64,000 nucleotides of DNA, from positions 204,991 through 268,990 of the forward strand of contig NZ_BOOJ01000008.1 of assembly GCF_016863175.1 (NCBI RefSeq), written 5' to 3'. Shown in pieces: positions 45,070 to 54,939 of this stretch. The position numbers and the translations under genes were made by a program. Numbering within the stretch: the stretch's first letter is position 1; every line of letters begins with the position of its first letter. This DNA is from Paraplanobispora siamensis (GTDB taxonomy: Bacteria; Actinomycetota; Actinomycetes; Streptosporangiales; Streptosporangiaceae). The notes below the pieces were generated by a model, which saw only the letters and a list, made by a program, of their open reading frames with translations, was not told where the DNA came from and searched no databases.

Positions 45070-46032
45070 TCAGGGCCTGGCGTACTTCTCGAGGTCGTCG
45101 AGGATCTTGCCGGCGGCCGTGACGCCGATGCCGAGCATCCAGGTCTCGTCGTCGACGTTGTGGGCCTTGCCGTCCTTCACGGCGGTGAGGTTCTTCCAGA
45201 GGGGACCGGCGGTGACGGCGGCCTGGCTCTCGGCGGCCTGCCGGCCGTAGGCGCTGTAGAACAGCACGTCGCCGTCCGCCTGGGCGAGGTTCTCCTGGCT
45301 CAGCTCGCCGAAGCGCCTGTCCTGGGCGCTCTCCAGGCGCTGCGGTTCGGGGCGGCCGAAGCCGGCGTCGCCGACGACGATGCCGCTGAACGACTCGGGG
45401 CCGTACATCCGGATCTGGTCGGGCATGAAGCGCACGATGCTCACCTCGACCTCCGGGGCGCCGCCCAGGTTCTCGGCCCTGTCCCGGTAGGCGGCCAGGA
45501 GCCTGTCGGCCTCGGCCTTCTTGTTCAGCGCCTCGGCGTCGAGGAGGAAGTTCTCCTTCCAGGTGATGCCGACCTTCTCGGTGAAGACGGTGGGCGCGAT
45601 CTGGCTGAGCTTGGCGTAGAACTGCTCCTGCCGGAACTTCGAGCCGAGGATCAGGTCCGGCTTGAGGGCCGTGATGGCCTCCAGGTTGGGCGACTGGAGC
45701 GTGCCGACGGCCTTGGTGGAGGCGAGCGCCGCGCCGAGGTATTTCGGCCATGCCTGATTCTCGGAGGCCTGCGCCGCGCCGACCGGGGAGAGCCCCAGGG
45801 AGACCAGCGTGTCGAGCTTGTCGGTGTCGAGGACGACGACGCGCTTGGGCGATTCGGGCACCTTGGTCTCGCCCATCGCGTGCTTGACGGTGCGGGTGGG
45901 GCCCTCCTGCTGCGCGGCCGTACCGTCTCCCGGGGCGCCGGAGGAACCCGAGGAGCCGCAGGCGGACAGGGCGAGGACGGACACAAGCACGGCGGCCGCG
46001 GCCTTGGCGAGTCCGTCCAGGCGCGTGGTCAT
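45070..46032 (-). CDS. Iron-siderophore ABC transporter substrate-binding lipoprotein
   Basis: 320 aa. Lipobox LSALAC-type signal (VLALSACGSSG) with Cys near residue 25. The rest is a FecB/FepB-type class III binding fold, with KRVVVLDTDKLDTLVSLG near residue 62 and PDLILGSKF near 125. It delivers ferric siderophore to an ABC importer that is not encoded nearby. A good iron box lies 19 bp upstream of the start, so it should be repressed by DmdR/IdeR when iron is plentiful. Confidence 0.93.
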   Translation of the reverse strand: MTTRLDGLAKAAAAVLVSVLALSACGSSGSSGAPGDGTAAQQEGPTRTVKHAMGETKVPESPKRVVVLDTDKLDTLVSLGLSPVGAAQASENQAWPKYLGAALASTKAVGTLQSPNLEAITALKPDLILGSKFRQEQFYAKLSQIAPTVFTEKVGITWKENFLLDAEALNKKAEADRLLAAYRDRAENLGGAPEVEVSIVRFMPDQIRMYGPESFSGIVVGDAGFGRPEPQRLESAQDRRFGELSQENLAQADGDVLFYSAYGRQAAESQAAVTAGPLWKNLTAVKDGKAHNVDDETWMLGIGVTAAGKILDDLEKYARP

Positions 46033-46050
46033 CGATTCTCCTTCGATCGA

Positions 46051-46069
46051 TCAGGTAAGGCGGGCCTAA
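46051..46069 (-). promoter_or_regulatory. Iron box (DmdR/IdeR operator)
   Basis: TCAGGTAAGGCGGGCCTAA compares well with the TTAGGTTAGSCTAACCTAA consensus (about 14 of 19 positions). It precedes the siderophore-binding protein gene. Confidence 0.75.
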
Positions 46070-46110
46070 GTCTATTTGCGGCTGCCCCGGCTACCGAAGG
46101 TGAGCTGTCC

Positions 46111-46126
46111 GAAACAAGGTCGAAAC
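46111..46126 (+). promoter_or_regulatory. Candidate GlnR half-site pair upstream of amtB
   Basis: GAAAC-N6-GAAAC with 11-bp spacing, the repeat phasing of actinomycete GlnR boxes; a further GAAAC lies at 46153. It is about 250 bp before amtB in a 339-bp gap that also holds the iron box and no gene. GlnR control of amtB-glnB-glnD is well known in streptomycetes. Confidence 0.55.
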
Positions 46127-46371
46127 ACCACCCTGTCGAGTTTCACAGATGCGAAACACCCGGGGTCGTGCCCCGAAACCGGCGGAGAACACGCTGTGGC
46201 GCACGGGAGAGGAAACCGGGCCACGGAGTGCTCCGGGTGTCGGAAGGCACAGAGGGCACGGCTCGCTCTCCCGGCAGGAACGTCAGTGCGCGGCCGGTCG
46301 AAGGAGCCCTGGAAGCGCCCACTGCGACTGTGCAACCGGCCACACGCCAATCGGAAGGAGGGTCGCGTCGA

Positions 46372-48017
<1,646 letters not shown>

Positions 48018-48020
48018 CCG

Positions 48021-50297
48021 GTGAGAGGCGACACCCGCTCGTACGCCGCGGCCCGCAAGGAGCGGGCCGCGGACGTCGACCGCTGGCTGACGGACCTGCT
48101 CCGCACCGCCTGCGGCACGCCGTACGGGCGCGACGGGGACATCAGAGGAATCGACGAGCGCGGCGCCCTGAGCGGGGTCGCGCTCGTCGCGGTCGGGAGC
48201 CTGGGCCGTTCGGAACTGGCCCCGGGCAGTGATCTGGACCTGGTCCTGCTGCACGACGGCCGCGACGACGTCGCCCGGATCGCGGACCGCGTCTGGTACC
48301 CGATCTGGGACTCGGGCGTGAACCTCGACCACTCCGTGCGGACCGTGGACGAGGCGGCCAAGGTCGCGCGCGAGGACCTCAAGGCGGTGCTCGGGCTGAT
48401 CCAGGCCAGGCACGTGGCGGGGGACCCCGAACTGACGCGGGCGGCCCGGGAGGTCGTGCTCGCCGAGTGGCGGGCCGACTCCCGGCGCCGCCTGGGCGAG
48501 CTGCGCGACGCCGCCGACCGGCGGACGGAGTCGAGCGGCGAGCTGGCCTTCCTGCTCGAACCCGACCTGCGCGACGCCCGCGGCGGGCTGCGCGACGTGC
48601 AGGCGATGCAGGCCGTGGCCGCCGCCTGGGTCGCCTCCGCGCCCGGTCCCCGGGTCCGCGAGGCCTACGAACTCCTGCTGGACGTCAGGCACGGCCTGCA
48701 CCTGGTGACCGCGCGCGGGACCGACCGGCTGGTGCTGCAGGAGCAGGACGCGGTCGCCGGGATCCTGGGCCTGCTGGACGCCGAGGCGCTCATGCGCAGG
48801 CTGGCCGAGGCGGGCCGGACGATCGCCCACGCCTTCGACGGCACCTGGCGCACCGTGGAACGGCTGCTGTCGGGCCCGGCCCCGCGGGGGCGCCGCCCGC
48901 TGGCCGACGGCGTCGTCGAGCACGGCGGCGAGGTGGCGCTGGCCCGCGGCGTCAGCCCGCGCAAGGACCCCGTGCTCGTCCTGCGCGCCGCCGCCGCGGC
49001 GGCGGAGGCGGGCCTGCCGCTGGCCCCCGCCACGGTGAACGCCCTGGCCTCCCAGTCGCCGCCGATGCCGGTCCCCTGGCCGGACGAGGCGCGCGACGCG
49101 CTGGTGGCGCTGCTGGGCGCCGGCCGCGCGGCGGTGCCGGTCTGGGAGGAGCTGGACCAGGCGGGCGTGCTGGTACGGCTGCTGCCCGACTGGGAGCGGG
49201 TACGGCACCGCCCCCAGCGCAACCCGGTGCACCGCTACACGGTGGACCGGCACCTGATCGAGACCGCGGCCGGAGCCGCCGCCTTCACCCGCGAGGTGTC
49301 CCGGCCCGACCTGCTGCTCATCTGCGCGCTTCTGCACGACATCGGAAAGGGGTATCCGGGCGACCACTCCACGACCGGCGCGGTCGTCGCCCGCGACATC
49401 GGCACCCGGATGGGACTGCCCCCGGCGGACGTGGACATCCTCGAAACGGTCGTCCGCCACCACCTGCTGCTGCCGGAGACCGCCACCCGGCGCGACCTGG
49501 ACGACCCGGTGACGATCTCCCGGGTGGCCGGGGCGGTCGGTTCGCGTGAGGTCCTGGAACTGCTCGCCGCGCTGGCGGTGGCCGACGGCAACGCCACGGG
49601 GCCGGCCGCCTGGAACGCCTGGAAGGCCTCACTGGTCACCGACCTGGTGCGCCGGGTGCGCTCGGTGCTGTCGGGCACCCCCCTGCCGCCCGCGCCCTCC
49701 CTGTCCGCGGAGCAGGCGTCGCTGGCGCGGCACGGCGGCGGCGCGATCCGGGTCAACGGGGGAGCGGTCACCGTGGTCGCGCCCGACCGGGCGGGGCTGC
49801 TGTGGCGCGCGGCGGGGGTGCTGGCCGCGCACCGGATGGTGGTACGGGCCGCCTCCGCGGCCTCGGCGGGCTCGACCGCCGTCATCGAGTTCTCGGTCGT
49901 CCCCGAGTACGGCACGCCGCCCGACCCGGCGACGCTGGAGGCCGATCTGCGCCTGGTGCTGGCCGGCAGGCTCGACATCGAGCAGCGGTTGGCCCGCCGT
50001 ACCCGTTCGATGCGCCCCGCCCGGGTGCCGGTGGCGCCCCCTCGGGTGACTTTGGTCGATGACGCATCTCACACGGCTACTGTCATAGAAGTACGCGCCC
50101 ACGACCGTCCGGGGCTATTGTGGCGAATTGGCAGAGCTTTTGGCGAATGTGGTCTTGACGTACGGGCTGCGCGGGTCGAGACTCTCGGCGCAGAGGCGGT
50201 GGATGTCTTCTACGTGGTCGACAGGGCCGGACGTCCTCTTACGGATGAGGCCCAGCGTGCACAGGTGCGCGATCAGATACTGGCAGCGTTGCGATAA
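48021..50297 (+). CDS. glnD: Bifunctional PII-modifying enzyme (GlnD)
   Basis: 758 aa from GTG 48021, 3 bp after glnB. The nucleotidyltransferase motif GSLGRSELAPGSDLD is near residue 60. The HD domain with LLHDIGKG is near residue 437 and carries the demodifying activity. Two ACT domains for glutamine sensing lie at about 575-650 and 685-758. In streptomycetes GlnD adenylylates PII rather than uridylylating it; which nucleotide is used here is inferred from that. Confidence 0.96.
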   Translation: MRGDTRSYAAARKERAADVDRWLTDLLRTACGTPYGRDGDIRGIDERGALSGVALVAVGSLGRSELAPGSDLDLVLLHDGRDDVARIADRVWYPIWDSGVNLDHSVRTVDEAAKVAREDLKAVLGLIQARHVAGDPELTRAAREVVLAEWRADSRRRLGELRDAADRRTESSGELAFLLEPDLRDARGGLRDVQAMQAVAAAWVASAPGPRVREAYELLLDVRHGLHLVTARGTDRLVLQEQDAVAGILGLLDAEALMRRLAEAGRTIAHAFDGTWRTVERLLSGPAPRGRRPLADGVVEHGGEVALARGVSPRKDPVLVLRAAAAAAEAGLPLAPATVNALASQSPPMPVPWPDEARDALVALLGAGRAAVPVWEELDQAGVLVRLLPDWERVRHRPQRNPVHRYTVDRHLIETAAGAAAFTREVSRPDLLLICALLHDIGKGYPGDHSTTGAVVARDIGTRMGLPPADVDILETVVRHHLLLPETATRRDLDDPVTISRVAGAVGSREVLELLAALAVADGNATGPAAWNAWKASLVTDLVRRVRSVLSGTPLPPAPSLSAEQASLARHGGGAIRVNGGAVTVVAPDRAGLLWRAAGVLAAHRMVVRAASAASAGSTAVIEFSVVPEYGTPPDPATLEADLRLVLAGRLDIEQRLARRTRSMRPARVPVAPPRVTLVDDASHTATVIEVRAHDRPGLLWRIGRAFGECGLDVRAARVETLGAEAVDVFYVVDRAGRPLTDEAQRAQVRDQILAALR

Positions 50298-50427
50298 CCA
50301 TCGCAAATCAGTCTCTCGTCACCTTTGTAACGATTAAGTCCGGTTTGTCGGCTATGTCGGTTCTGTCCCGTGAGCGTGTGGTCTTATGAGGCCACTCATG
50401 TCGTGATGGTGAAGGGTAGCGAGAGCG

Positions 50428-53400
50428 GTGACGACGGGACCTACCGATAGCGAGAACGCGTCGGTGCGAGACCGCGGCAAGCGGCCTGCCGCCCGATTCG
50501 GTCTGCGGAACTGGCGCGTGCGGACGCGTCTGACGGCGCTGATCCTGGTGCCGACGACCGTGGGCGTCGTGCTCGCCGGAGCGCGTGTGGCGGCCTCCGT
50601 CGACAGCGTCGCCGGCTACCAGCGCACGGCGGCCGCGGCGGAGTACTCCTCCCGGCTGCGTGATCTGGCCCAGGCGATGGGATTGGAACGTGACCGGGGG
50701 ACCTGGGCCGCGTTCCAGCCCTCCAACAAGACCCTGGTGAGCAGCGCCGACGCGCAGCGCAAGACGGTCGACACCCTGTTGCAGAGGGTGCGCCAGGACC
50801 TGCGGGCGATCGACGACTCCTACGGCCCCCGAGCGGTCAAGGCCGCCAGGGACGCCGGCTACCAGCTCGACAGCCTGAACACGACGCGCGAACTGCCCGG
50901 CACCGTGCGTGCCGAGCGGTACAGCTTCCTGATCAACCCGCTGCTCCAGCTGCACGACGAGCTCGCCCTGGTCGGTGACGACCCGGGGATCGCCGGCAGC
51001 GCCCGCGGCCTCAGCGCGCTGGCCTACGCCAAGGAGGAGGTCTCCAAGCAGCGGGCCCGCCTGCTGGCCGGTTACTACGAGCCCTCACTGATCAGCGCGC
51101 AGCAGGTCGAGGAGTTCATCGCCTCCCGCTCGCGGATGGAGGAGCGCAAGACCGAGTTCGCGATCGAGGCGGGCGCGACCAACGGCCAGCTGCTCAGCAC
51201 CGCCCTCGTCGACGAGAAGGTGCACCGCGCCGAGCTGACGAAGTCCAAGGCGATCGCGCTGGCGAGCAACCCCAACGCCAGCGGCCGCCTGCTGAGCGAC
51301 CTGGCCGAGGTCAGGCAGTGGTTCAACGACAACACCGAGGTCCTGGAACGGATCAAGAAGGTCGAGACCAAGGTCGCCGGTGACGTGATCACCCGGGCCC
51401 GCGAGCTGGAGGACACCGAGCAGCGTGTCGCGATCATCGCCTCCGGCATGATCCTGGCCCTGCTCCTGCTGGTCCTCGGCCTGACCGTCCTCATCGCCCG
51501 CTCGATGGTCATGCCCCTGCGCCGCCTGCGGGCCGAGGCGCTGGACGTCGCCGGGTTCAAGCTCCCCGAGGTCGTGCGCCAGCTGCGGGTCTCCGGTGAC
51601 ACCGCGGCCCCCGAGGTGGCCCCCATCTCGGTCGACAGCCACGACGAGATCGGGGAAGTCGCCAAGGCCTTCGACGAGGTCCACCGGCAGGCCGTACGGC
51701 TCGCGGCCGAGGAGTCCGAACTCCGCTCCAACATCAGCGCGATGTTCGTCAACCTCTCGCGCCGGACCCAGACCCTGGTGGAACGGCAGATCTCGCTCAT
51801 CGACGGTCTGGAGAAGGGCGAGCAGGACGGCGGCCGTCTGGCCGACCTGTTCAAGCTCGACCACCTGGCCACCCGCATGCGCCGCAACTCCGAGAACCTC
51901 CTGGTCCTCGCCGGCCACGAGCCGACCCGCCGGCGCAGCCAGCCGGCCAAGCTCGTGGACGTCGTGCGCGCCTCGCTGTCGGAGGTCGAGGACTACGAGC
52001 GGGTCCAGGTCAAGGTGCACCGCGCGATCTCGGTCGCCGGAAGCGCCGCCAACGACATCGTCCACCTGGTGGCCGAGCTGGTGGAGAACGCCATCCAGTT
52101 CTCCCCCCGGGCCAGCCAGGTCGTCGTCTCCAGCAGCATGATCGAGGGCGGCGGCGCGCTGCTCGCGGTCAGCGACGCGGGCATCGGCATGACGGCCGAG
52201 GAGCTCGTCGAGACGAACCGCCGCCTGGCCGACCCGCCCGTCGTGGACGTGTCGGTGTCGCGCCGGATGGGCCTGTTCGTGGTCGGCCGCCTGGCCCTGC
52301 GCCACGGCATCCGCGTCCAGCTCCGCCCGCAGGAGGGCGGCGGCCTCATCGCCATGGTCCTGTTCCCGCCGGAGCTCATCGTCGCGGCGGCCCAGCAGGT
52401 CCCGACCCCGTCGTGGGGGGCCGAGCCCTCCATGTCGCAGAACTCCTTCGGTCAGGGCTCGTTCGGGCAGCCGTCCTTCGGCCAGGGCTCCTTCGGCCAG
52501 ACGTCCTTCGGGCAGAGCTCGCTCAACCAGCCCTCGATCGGCCAGGGCTCGTTCGGGCAGAACTCGCTGCCGCCGGCGCCCTCTCCCGAGCGTCCGGTGC
52601 CGGACCCCCGGCAGCCGGTCTCGTCCTCCTTCAGCTCCTTCACGCAGAGCAACGAGACCTTCCCGCGCAACGGGGAGGCGTTCACGCAGAGCGCCGAGGC
52701 GCCCCTTCCCCGGCGCCAGGCCGGTGGCCTGAACGGGCTGAACGGGCTGAACGGCCTGAACGGCGCCCCCGCGGGGCCGGGCGCCTCCGGCGACCCCGCC
52801 GGAGCCGCGTTCTCCGCCTGGGGACAGGTCTCCCACGACGACCCCGTCACCGCCTCGATGCCCGCGGTGGGCGTCTCCCCGCTCGACGCCGAGCAGGAGG
52901 AGTTCCTGCCCATCTTCGCCTCCGTGGAGTCGGCCTGGTTCCGCAGGGCGGAGAGCGTCGAGGAGCCGGTCGAGCAGCCGGAGGGCCCGGCCCGGGAGGC
53001 CGAGGCGGTCGCGGACGACGTCCCCGTGGAGGAGATCACGCCCGCGGTCGGCATCGCCACCGGCGTGCCGGCCGAGGAGGAGGTCCCGGTCCCGGTCAGG
53101 GAGCCGATCTCCGTGCGGACCAGGACGCCGGCTCCGGTGCGTGAGCCCGAGAACTGGCACACTCCCGCCGACGCCGGCTGGCAGGCCGCCCAGGCGGCCA
53201 GCGACCCCAGTCTCGGAGGGATCACTGCGGCGGGCTTGCCCAAGCGGACCCCCAAGGCCAACCTGGTGCCCGGCACCGCGGCCAGTGTGCCTTCGACCCC
53301 GATGCCGCCCATCTCCGCCGAGCGGGTGCGGAACCGGTTGTCGAGCTTCCAGCAGGGCGTGCGGCGGGGCCGTGCGGAACTATATGAGGACACCGCCAGG

Positions 53401-53430
53401 AACATGGCGGAAAAGGAGGAGGGCCAGTGA
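50428..53430 (+). CDS. cvnA: Conservon sensor histidine kinase-like protein CvnA
   Basis: 1000 aa. One N-terminal membrane helix (about 35-55) is followed by an extracellular nitrate/nitrite-sensor-type helical domain (about 60-330). A second helix (about 335-357), a HAMP region, the FKLDHLATRMRRNSENLLVL helix and an HATPase domain (about 535-640; N-box ELVENAIQFSP, G-box DAGIGM) follow. The remaining 350 residues are disordered, with FGQ and LNG repeats. CvnA starts G-protein-coupled-like signalling with CvnB, C and D. Whether it phosphorylates a partner is not established. Confidence 0.93.
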   Translation: MTTGPTDSENASVRDRGKRPAARFGLRNWRVRTRLTALILVPTTVGVVLAGARVAASVDSVAGYQRTAAAAEYSSRLRDLAQAMGLERDRGTWAAFQPSNKTLVSSADAQRKTVDTLLQRVRQDLRAIDDSYGPRAVKAARDAGYQLDSLNTTRELPGTVRAERYSFLINPLLQLHDELALVGDDPGIAGSARGLSALAYAKEEVSKQRARLLAGYYEPSLISAQQVEEFIASRSRMEERKTEFAIEAGATNGQLLSTALVDEKVHRAELTKSKAIALASNPNASGRLLSDLAEVRQWFNDNTEVLERIKKVETKVAGDVITRARELEDTEQRVAIIASGMILALLLLVLGLTVLIARSMVMPLRRLRAEALDVAGFKLPEVVRQLRVSGDTAAPEVAPISVDSHDEIGEVAKAFDEVHRQAVRLAAEESELRSNISAMFVNLSRRTQTLVERQISLIDGLEKGEQDGGRLADLFKLDHLATRMRRNSENLLVLAGHEPTRRRSQPAKLVDVVRASLSEVEDYERVQVKVHRAISVAGSAANDIVHLVAELVENAIQFSPRASQVVVSSSMIEGGGALLAVSDAGIGMTAEELVETNRRLADPPVVDVSVSRRMGLFVVGRLALRHGIRVQLRPQEGGGLIAMVLFPPELIVAAAQQVPTPSWGAEPSMSQNSFGQGSFGQPSFGQGSFGQTSFGQSSLNQPSIGQGSFGQNSLPPAPSPERPVPDPRQPVSSSFSSFTQSNETFPRNGEAFTQSAEAPLPRRQAGGLNGLNGLNGLNGAPAGPGASGDPAGAAFSAWGQVSHDDPVTASMPAVGVSPLDAEQEEFLPIFASVESAWFRRAESVEEPVEQPEGPAREAEAVADDVPVEEITPAVGIATGVPAEEEVPVPVREPISVRTRTPAPVREPENWHTPADAGWQAAQAASDPSLGGITAAGLPKRTPKANLVPGTAASVPSTPMPPISAERVRNRLSSFQQGVRRGRAELYEDTARNMAEKEEGQ
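52441..52569 (+). repeat. Pentapeptide (S-F-G-Q-x) repeat in cvnA
   Basis: A 15-bp unit coding S-F-G-Q-G/P/T/S/N is repeated eight to nine times in tandem (residues about 672-713), with two variant units carrying N-Q and I-G-Q. A second short repeat of L-N-G, four copies, lies at 52727-52764. The units differ at third bases, so they are old enough to have diverged silently. Confidence 0.85.
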
Positions 53431-53849
53431 CCACTCTGAGCCATGAGGCCCGCAGGTTCGACTGGTTGATCACGGAGTTCGTCCGCGGCACTCCCGGTGT
53501 CGCGCACGCGGTGGTCGTGTCGGCCGACGGGCTGCGGATCGCCAGCTCCGAAGGCTTCCCGGACGACCGCGCCGACCAGCTCGCCGCCGTCGCGGCCGGA
53601 CTGCTCAGCCTGACCGTGGGCGCCTCCCGCGTCTTCGAGGGTGGTGCCGTCACCCAGACCGTGGTCGAGATGGAGCGGGGCCTGCTGCTGGTCATGGCGA
53701 TCAGCGACGGTTCGGTCCTCGCCGTTCTGGCCTCCCCCGAGTGCGACATGGGTCTGGTGGCCTACCAGATGACCCTGCTCGTCGACCGGGCCGGCCAGGT
53801 TCTGACCCCGGCGCTCCGGGCCGAGCTGCAGTCCTCCCGGGGGCGATGA
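53427..53849 (+). CDS. cvnB: Roadblock/LC7 domain protein CvnB
   Basis: 140 aa. Single Roadblock/LC7 fold (FVRGTPGVAHAVVVSADGLRIA pattern, residues about 17-38; late LLVDRAGQVLTP). Roadblock proteins bind small GTPases; CvnB is thought to act as regulator of CvnD. The GTG overlaps the cvnA stop (GTGA). Confidence 0.94.
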   Translation: MTTLSHEARRFDWLITEFVRGTPGVAHAVVVSADGLRIASSEGFPDDRADQLAAVAAGLLSLTVGASRVFEGGAVTQTVVEMERGLLLVMAISDGSVLAVLASPECDMGLVAYQMTLLVDRAGQVLTPALRAELQSSRGR

Positions 53850-53936
53850 TGGGCCGGGTCGTGTCGCCGGTTCCGCAGGATCGTGCGGTGAGCGCGTCCC
53901 GTCGCTCGCCTTCGGTGTCCCGGCCGGGAGAGGGTC

Positions 53937-54299
53937 GTGCTGGGCTCTGACGGAACCGGGGACGAGGAGCCCCTGTTCCGTCCGTACGCGGTCACCGGTG
54001 GTCGCGCCGAGCCGCGCTATCACCTGGCGATGGAGACACTGGTCTCGTCCTCGGCCATCATGGATGAGGAGCTGGCTCTGCTCACCCCCGAGCAGGACGC
54101 CATCATCAGGCTCTGCCGTTCGTTCCGGTCGGTCGCCGAGATCTCGGCGTTGCTGAGGGTCCCCCTCGGCGTGGCCCGCGTTCTGGTGGCGGACATGGCC
54201 GACGAAGGCCTCGTCCGTCTCCACCAGCCGCGTCTCGACCAGGGACAGCCGGATCTCAACATGCTCGAAAGGGTGCTCAGTGGACTTCGCAGGCTCTAA
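53937..54299 (+). CDS. cvnC: DUF742 protein CvnC
   Basis: 120 aa from GTG 53937 (GAGAGGG upstream). The DUF742 hallmarks are RPYAVTGGRAEPRYHLAMET and a winged-helix-like SVAEISALLRVPLGVARVLVADMADEGLV region. Its role in the Cvn complex is unclear. It is separated from cvnB by 87 bp, the only gap in the operon, and overlaps cvnD by 20 bp. Confidence 0.93.
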   Translation: MLGSDGTGDEEPLFRPYAVTGGRAEPRYHLAMETLVSSSAIMDEELALLTPEQDAIIRLCRSFRSVAEISALLRVPLGVARVLVADMADEGLVRLHQPRLDQGQPDLNMLERVLSGLRRL

Positions 54300-54867
54300 C
54301 CGCGGCGGCCTGACGTCGACGAAGATCGTCGTCGCGGGCGGGTTCGGCGTCGGCAAGACCACATTCGTGGGCGCCGTGTCCGAGATCCTCCCGCTGACCA
54401 CGGAAGCGGTCATGACGGAGGCGAGCTCGGGGGTCGACGACCTCGGCCTGACGCCGAACAAGGCGACGACCACCGTCGCCATGGACTTCGGCCGCCTCTC
54501 ACTCGACAGCGACCTGATCCTGTACCTGTTCGGCACGCCGGGCCAGCACCGGTTCTGGTTCATGTGGGACGACCTGGTCCGCGGCGCGATCGGCGCCGTG
54601 GTCCTGATCGACACCCGCCGCCTGGCCGACGGGTTCCCGGCGATCGACTACTTCGAGGAGGCCAAGCTTCCCTTCGTGGTCGGCATCAACGGCTGGGACG
54701 GGCAGTTCCCGCACACGGAGGAGGAGGTGCGGGAGGCGCTGGCGCTGGCCCCGCACGTCCCCATCGTGCGCACCGACGCCCGCTCCCGCGACTCGGTCAA
54801 GGGCACGCTGATCACGCTGGTCGAGCACGTCCTGCGGGTCCGCGCCGCCTACGGCATGTCGGTCTGA
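54280..54867 (+). CDS. cvnD: Conservon GTP-binding protein CvnD
   Basis: 195 aa. P-loop GGFGVGKTT near residue 20; switch II-like FGTPGQHRFWFMWDD near residue 84; a base-specificity position in GINGWD is unusual compared with NKxD. It is a Ras-like/MglA-like GTPase that cycles with the roadblock protein. It is the last gene of this conservon; there is no cvnE cytochrome P450, and the next gene is convergent. Confidence 0.94.
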   Translation: MDFAGSNRGGLTSTKIVVAGGFGVGKTTFVGAVSEILPLTTEAVMTEASSGVDDLGLTPNKATTTVAMDFGRLSLDSDLILYLFGTPGQHRFWFMWDDLVRGAIGAVVLIDTRRLADGFPAIDYFEEAKLPFVVGINGWDGQFPHTEEEVREALALAPHVPIVRTDARSRDSVKGTLITLVEHVLRVRAAYGMSV

Positions 54868-54878
54868 CACGGGCCTGA

Positions 54879-54934
54879 CGCACGGCGAGATCCCGGTACG
54901 GCTCCGCGGAGCCGTACCGGGATCTCGCCGTGCG
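54879..54934. terminator. 56-bp perfect palindrome, bidirectional terminator
   Basis: Twenty-eight-bp perfect arms with no loop bases, centred at 54906/54907 on GCTCCG|CGGAGC. It lies 12 bp after cvnD and 6 bp after the convergent GMC oxidoreductase gene, so it serves both. Length and perfection are exceptional. Confidence 0.85.
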
Positions 54935-54939
54935 CGCCC

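Noticed and set aside
45160..46371. Upstream extension of amtB to an 840-residue protein
   Set aside because: The extension is antisense to the siderophore-binding protein; the strong GGAAGGAGGG and the normal Amt N-terminus fix the start at 46372.
50315..50335. GTCAC...GTAAC before cvnA as a GlnR box
   Set aside because: The half-site spacing is 9-10 bp instead of the 11-bp phasing expected, and the element stands alone.
52441..52569. 15-bp tandem repeat as a possible CRISPR-like or integration site
   Set aside because: The unit is a coding pentapeptide repeat in frame with cvnA, with silent differences between copies.
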